From Candidatus Acidiferrum typicum (lineage in GTDB: Bacteria > Acidobacteriota > Terriglobia > Acidiferrales > UBA7541): a stretch of DNA of 36,904 nt. This document shows, in pieces, positions 33,279 to 36,904 of the stretch (its first letter is position 1; each line of letters opens with the position of its first letter). The translations under genes and the position numbers were made by a program. The notes beneath the pieces were generated by a model. The model was not told where the DNA came from, searched no databases, and saw only the letters and a list, made by a program, of their open reading frames with translations. Where the stretch lies: contig JAOAPV010000076.1 in NCBI GenBank assembly GCA_025463055.1, positions 1 to 36,904 of the forward strand, given 5' to 3'.

Positions 33279-33644
33279 ATGAAGGCTTGTCTTGCTTTAC
33301 TTTGTTTTGCACTTGCAGGAGCCGTGTTTTTTGCCATGCCCGCCGGCGCCAACCAGGCCGCGACCGAAACGAAAGCAGCCCCGGCGGCGAAGAAAGCGAC
33401 GAAGTGGCAGGGCTCCGTCCTCAGAATCTACAAGGAGTCGTCGGAGATGGACATCCGTGGTGGCGCTGCGCCAGCGACCGACACAAGGAAGGTCGCCTAC
33501 GACAACTCAACCGAATGGACCAAACATGGAAAGCCCGGGCAGCAGGACGAAGTCAAGGAAGGATCGTTTGTGATTATATTGGGCCATCTCGACGATAAGG
33601 GCACGTTGCACGCCTCACGCATAGACCTGCGGCTGCCGCGATAA
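33279..33644 (+). CDS. Small exported protein of unknown function
   Basis: A 121-residue protein with a signal peptide (MKACLALLCFALAGAVFFAM, then PAGANQ). An Ala/Lys-rich linker leads to a single small domain starting at KWQGSVLRIYKESSEMDI and ending GHLDDKGTLHASRIDL. The core pattern (short beta strands, DNSTEWT, G-SFVIILG) looks like an OB-fold/DUF5666-type domain, but this is a resemblance by eye. The ATG at 33279 is chosen because GGAGG lies 6 nt before it; an in-frame ATG at 33267 is the alternative. It is convergent with the large transporter gene. Confidence 0.75.
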   Translation: MKACLALLCFALAGAVFFAMPAGANQAATETKAAPAAKKATKWQGSVLRIYKESSEMDIRGGAAPATDTRKVAYDNSTEWTKHGKPGQQDEVKEGSFVIILGHLDDKGTLHASRIDLRLPR

Positions 33645-33751
33645 TCCCCTGCAAAATGTGATGCCGCTGCCGGTGGGCAGAACTTGCAGCGCTACTGCGC
33701 GCATCGGTGGCGGCTCCGAAGCCTAAGGAATCTCTACGAGGCCGGGAAGGC

Positions 33752-36520
33752 TCAAGGCTTCGCGGCGAGAGTATCCAGGCGAACTTTTGCGGCTCGCGCG
33801 GTTTCCCGCAGCAAAGGATCGGATTCATTCAGGCAGCGGTCTAATTGTTCTTCCAAGGATCTGATCCCCAGCGTTCCAATGGCGTAAGCCCCGCACGACT
33901 TCAACCATGGATCATCGCTAGCAACGAGTTCCGCGACGGCCTGCTCCTGGGTTTCAATCTTGGCACGCACTAACCGTTGTGCGATCTGTGCTCGTTCTGC
34001 CACGCTGACCTTGCTGTCCAGCAACGGCACGAGCATGTCTCGCAATTGCGATTTCAAGACGTTATCGAGGAATTCCAAGGCATTGTCGTGCACCGAGACA
34101 TTGGTGGACTGCAGGCCCACATAGGCACTGTGTAAATCGAGCCGAGGATGCAGCAGGTACAGCAGACGAAAGATGCGCTCCAGTTCCTGCTGCATCGATT
34201 CCTTCAACGCTCGCGCGAGCGGATCGACGCCGTCTCCCGTCGCCCCGATGGTGGCCAAAATTTGGTATGAGCGATAGTGCCCCAGAATCTCGGCCGCCAG
34301 TACGGTCTCCAGCATCTGAACGTCCAGCACGATCTCCGGATTTAGCCGGCAAAGTTTGTTAAGACCGTCGATGGTGCGAAAGCGCAGCATCGTGTCGCCT
34401 TGCAGCAGGTTGTCAAGGAGCACGCTTGCAGCGCTTGTCGTTCCCAGAGCCACCAGCACGCTGGGAATCTCTCTGCGCGCCTGAATTGGAATGGTGGAGT
34501 CACAGAGATGATCGCGTAACCCTCCTACAATGGAGTCCCCGAATATGCCCAGTGCCTGCGCGGCCGCCGGAGCTAGTCTATGATCTGCTAGCTTGTCTAA
34601 TAACTCAGGGACCAGCCGGCGCTTGCGCAGTAGGCCGACAGAACGGATGGCCTCGCACGCGACCTGAGTGTCGGCATCGCCAAGAAGCTTGGAGAGCAAA
34701 GGATCGAAACAATCCGGCAATGCGCCGAGCAGCCGCGCCGCTTCCACCCGGTGACGCAGCCCTTCTTCTCCTGCTTCGTTAACCATAGAGTCCAGGATAT
34801 TCCGCGCGGCTTCCAAGTTCTGTGCCTCGCCGGGCTGCGCTAGAAAGGCGACGACTGCCGATCGCACCGAGAAGTCAGGGAAATCACCGAGTTGCTCTAT
34901 GGCCGTCAGAGGATCGATATGCGCATGGTGGCTCAGAAAAAGCAGGGCTTCGGTGCGCACGCTGAGTTCCGGGTCTCGCAGTAGCCGCTGCACTTCTGCA
35001 ACGGCACCTTTGTCGCCCGCCGCCGAAAGAATGGCGATCGCCTTCTGCCTCACCTCTGGTGCGGAATGACTCAGCAACGCCCGTACCGCCGGATGCGCGG
35101 CAATTTGCTGTCCCACTTCAAAAAGGGACAGCGCGTAAAGAATTTCCTTGGGATCAGATGCAGAAAGATTGAGGGCCAGGAGATCCGTAGTCGACCGGTC
35201 CAGCACTGGCGCGCTGGCTTGCTCCACATCAAGGCGATGCTGGCTAATGGACTCCTTTAGAGTAGCGATGTAGTGCCTTCCGGCGACGGACACCGATACG
35301 AACCATGCGCCGACAAGAAGCAGAGCAGCCCAACTGATGTGGCGCGCGCCCACATGCAGATAGGTGGCAAGAATAAGGACGGTCACCCCGGCCAAACCGT
35401 CGCCCAAACGCCAGATCACCGTGTCGATAAACCATTTGGCCCGCAACTTCACACTGTGAGGTAGCGGCAGATACAACAATTCGACGGCAGACTTGTCCAG
35501 AGAATAGCGCAGTACCTGATCGCTGCCTTTAAGCACAAGAGCGGATGCGAGGGTGCCCCAAATTAGCAATCCAGCCGAGCCCACCATGACGGCAGTGGGA
35601 AGCACAAAGAGCATCGTGCCAATACCGAATCGGCGGAGCAATCGCGTTGTCAGCAGCAACTGAACCAGAAGCCCCAATATCCCGGCATACAAATAGAAGT
35701 TTCCAAACAAGATAGCCAATGAGTCTTTGCTTACCAGGACCTGCTTGGCGACAGCTTTAAATTGCCACCCCGTAAGCGTCGTGACGAACGAAGCGAGGCA
35801 AATAACCGCGGCTATGGCTCGTAAATAGGGAGAGGAAAGAACCAAACGCATGCTGCCCTGTAGGTCCCTTTGTACGATTCCCTTTTCTCCAGCAGCCCTC
35901 TCACTTGAATCTGCAAGCCGGGATTTCCAGCTATGCCACATCGTTCCCATCAGCACCGTACAAATCAAGAGGAGCGACGCCATTCCAAGCAGAAGACTTT
36001 CAGTGCCGAACGTCTTGGCGACGGTCTTCGAGAAATAGCCGGCGAAAATCGCGCCCAAGATGGCTCCGCCACCCACCATGCCGAAAATTCTTTTCGCTTC
36101 TCTCGTTGTCAGAAGATAGTTCGCCAGGGTCCAGACCTGCGTGGGAGCGAGCACCCCGAAGAGGCCCACCCAAACGTAGAATGCCGGATAAAGCCATGCC
36201 GGATGGTAATAGTGGGCCAGTGCCCAAAAAAGTATGCAGTTTGTTGCGAAGAAGAACTGGCTGCCCACCAGAAGGTTACGGAGAGAGGTCCTCTGCCCGA
36301 GCCGAACGTAACCGACTACTACGATTCCGACTAAAACCGCGCTCGCGATGTCCGCGTAGGGCAGCTGGACCGCTTGGAACCGTGCAAGAAACAAGGCATC
36401 ACGCGCAACTCTTCCGGTTACATAGCTGCTCATGATGAGGAAGAGGCAAGCGCACAAGAGGATGCCGCGACCCAGATCTCCGGGTTGGACGTTCAGGACC
36501 CGCTCAGTCCACCGTTTCAT
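33752..36520 (-). CDS. ATP/ADP-translocase-like transporter fused to HEAT repeats
   Basis: A 922-residue inner-membrane protein. Residues about 15-430 form a membrane domain of around twelve helices of NTT/MFS-like type (ILLCACLFLIMSSYVTGRVARDAL; WVGLFGVLAPTQVWTLANYLLTTREAKRIFG in consecutive segments; KAVAKQVLVSKDSLAILFGNFY). The rest (about 445-915) is a solenoid of HEAT-type repeats (VRALLSHSAPEVRQKAIAIL; VQRLLRDPELSVRTEALLFL). Classic nucleotide translocases of intracellular parasites lack the HEAT part; fused versions occur in free-living bacteria, and their substrate is not established. The ATG at 36520 has GGAAGGT upstream. It follows the metallophosphoesterase-like gene with a 31-nt gap. 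Confidence 0.82.
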   Translation of the reverse strand: MKRWTERVLNVQPGDLGRGILLCACLFLIMSSYVTGRVARDALFLARFQAVQLPYADIASAVLVGIVVVGYVRLGQRTSLRNLLVGSQFFFATNCILFWALAHYYHPAWLYPAFYVWVGLFGVLAPTQVWTLANYLLTTREAKRIFGMVGGGAILGAIFAGYFSKTVAKTFGTESLLLGMASLLLICTVLMGTMWHSWKSRLADSSERAAGEKGIVQRDLQGSMRLVLSSPYLRAIAAVICLASFVTTLTGWQFKAVAKQVLVSKDSLAILFGNFYLYAGILGLLVQLLLTTRLLRRFGIGTMLFVLPTAVMVGSAGLLIWGTLASALVLKGSDQVLRYSLDKSAVELLYLPLPHSVKLRAKWFIDTVIWRLGDGLAGVTVLILATYLHVGARHISWAALLLVGAWFVSVSVAGRHYIATLKESISQHRLDVEQASAPVLDRSTTDLLALNLSASDPKEILYALSLFEVGQQIAAHPAVRALLSHSAPEVRQKAIAILSAAGDKGAVAEVQRLLRDPELSVRTEALLFLSHHAHIDPLTAIEQLGDFPDFSVRSAVVAFLAQPGEAQNLEAARNILDSMVNEAGEEGLRHRVEAARLLGALPDCFDPLLSKLLGDADTQVACEAIRSVGLLRKRRLVPELLDKLADHRLAPAAAQALGIFGDSIVGGLRDHLCDSTIPIQARREIPSVLVALGTTSAASVLLDNLLQGDTMLRFRTIDGLNKLCRLNPEIVLDVQMLETVLAAEILGHYRSYQILATIGATGDGVDPLARALKESMQQELERIFRLLYLLHPRLDLHSAYVGLQSTNVSVHDNALEFLDNVLKSQLRDMLVPLLDSKVSVAERAQIAQRLVRAKIETQEQAVAELVASDDPWLKSCGAYAIGTLGIRSLEEQLDRCLNESDPLLRETARAAKVRLDTLAAKP

Positions 36521-36551
36521 CCAGACTACCTTCCCACGTAACTACTCTGTT

Positions 36552-36904
36552 TTATTGCGAACCGGCCGTCGCTGCGGAACATACATGACCGGCCGGTGCA
36601 ACTGTTGCCTTCTCCGAAGCGGCCCCGTTTCCTACACCTGAGTGTTCCCCAGGCGCTGCATTATGAGGAGAAGTCCCGGCGGGATCGAGTAGCACTACCT
36701 GTTGGTCCAGATACACAGCGATGAATTTGCCATCGCCACAGATTTCGAGAGCCGACGCCCTACCTCCAGGGTAGTAGCTGCTGAGCATGCCGGTGTCGAT
36801 CAGGAAAACTTTATTGCCAAAACGAGGCCGAATGCGACCACCCTTCTGCACCGTGTGCCCGACTACGATGTGTGTCGCCTTGTAACTCTCCAAGACTTTG
36901 CTCG
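36552..36904 (-). CDS. Metallophosphoesterase-like protein, C-terminal part (cut by window edge)
   Basis: The reading frame enters from the right edge and ends at 36552. The visible 117 residues contain THIVVGHTVQKGGRIRPRF, with the GH-T motif typical of the last metal-binding histidines of calcineurin-like phosphoesterases, then VFLIDTGMLSSYYPGG and ASALEI. A 65-residue low-complexity tail follows (PAGTSPHNAAPGEHSGVGNG). The catalytic N-terminal motifs lie outside the window, so the assignment rests on the C-terminal motif alone. It is upstream of, and probably co-transcribed with, the transporter-HEAT gene. Confidence 0.65.
   Translation of the reverse strand, partial: SKVLESYKATHIVVGHTVQKGGRIRPRFGNKVFLIDTGMLSSYYPGGRASALEICGDGKFIAVYLDQQVVLLDPAGTSPHNAAPGEHSGVGNGAASEKATVAPAGHVCSAATAGSQ

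Noticed and set aside
33088-33312. Minus-strand frame overlapping the small exported protein
   Set aside because: It is antisense to the signal-peptide gene and its upstream region, with no ribosome-binding site or recognisable domain.

Overview
The window looks like an accessory stretch of an Acidobacteriota (Terriglobia-type) chromosome. This is an inference from gene content: paired ExeA-like ATPases, an exosortase-type exopolysaccharide export operon, choice-of-anchor-D/fibronectin-III secreted proteins, and a YtxH/BON/lmo0937 stress cluster. No phage, transposase, CRISPR array or rRNA was seen. One tRNA gene, tRNA-Ala(GGC), is present.

Left edge (1-3875, minus strand): an exopolysaccharide operon read right to left. 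It encodes a Wza/GumB-type export protein, an outer-membrane beta-barrel, a Wzz/GNVR chain-length determinant and the start of an ExeA-like AAA ATPase that leaves the window. A 0.6-kb divergent intergenic region (3876-4507) carries a 12-bp inverted repeat and a 12-bp palindrome.

Centre (4508-19600): a compact hybrid NRPS-PKS locus and the main item of interest. Five plus-strand genes are nearly contiguous: a CmlA-like diiron beta-hydroxylase, a stand-alone A-T loading protein, a 2703-residue KS-AT-ACP-aminotransferase-C-A-T megasynthase, a free-standing condensation domain, and a TIGR04325-type methyltransferase without an obvious ATG. A convergent JmjC/cupin-type oxygenase gene ends 4 nt away. 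Read by colinearity, an amino acid (Val-like code) is loaded and beta-hydroxylated. It is then extended with malonyl-CoA, transaminated at the unreduced beta-keto group, and joined to a glycine-like residue. This predicts a hydroxylated 3,4-diamino acid ('aminostatine'-like) unit. No thioesterase or reductase domain is present, so product release is unexplained.

Right of the cluster (19784-24297): two paralogous secreted anchor-D/FN3 proteins (minus), an intergenic region with a candidate small RNA and 51-nt-spaced direct repeats, and a second ExeA-like ATPase with a long basic tail (plus). A motif AAYCCTGTA (or one mismatch) recurs in the control regions of these genes and of the exopolysaccharide operon.

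Remainder (24315-36904): an S9 peptidase gene broken by a one-base frameshift, a secreted protein with an internal duplication, a GNAT acetyltransferase, a receiver-only response regulator, a run of small stress genes (29357-31417), a Crp/Fnr regulator, tRNA-Ala, a small exported protein, an ATP/ADP-translocase-like transporter fused to HEAT repeats, and the C-terminal end of a metallophosphoesterase-like gene cut by the window edge.
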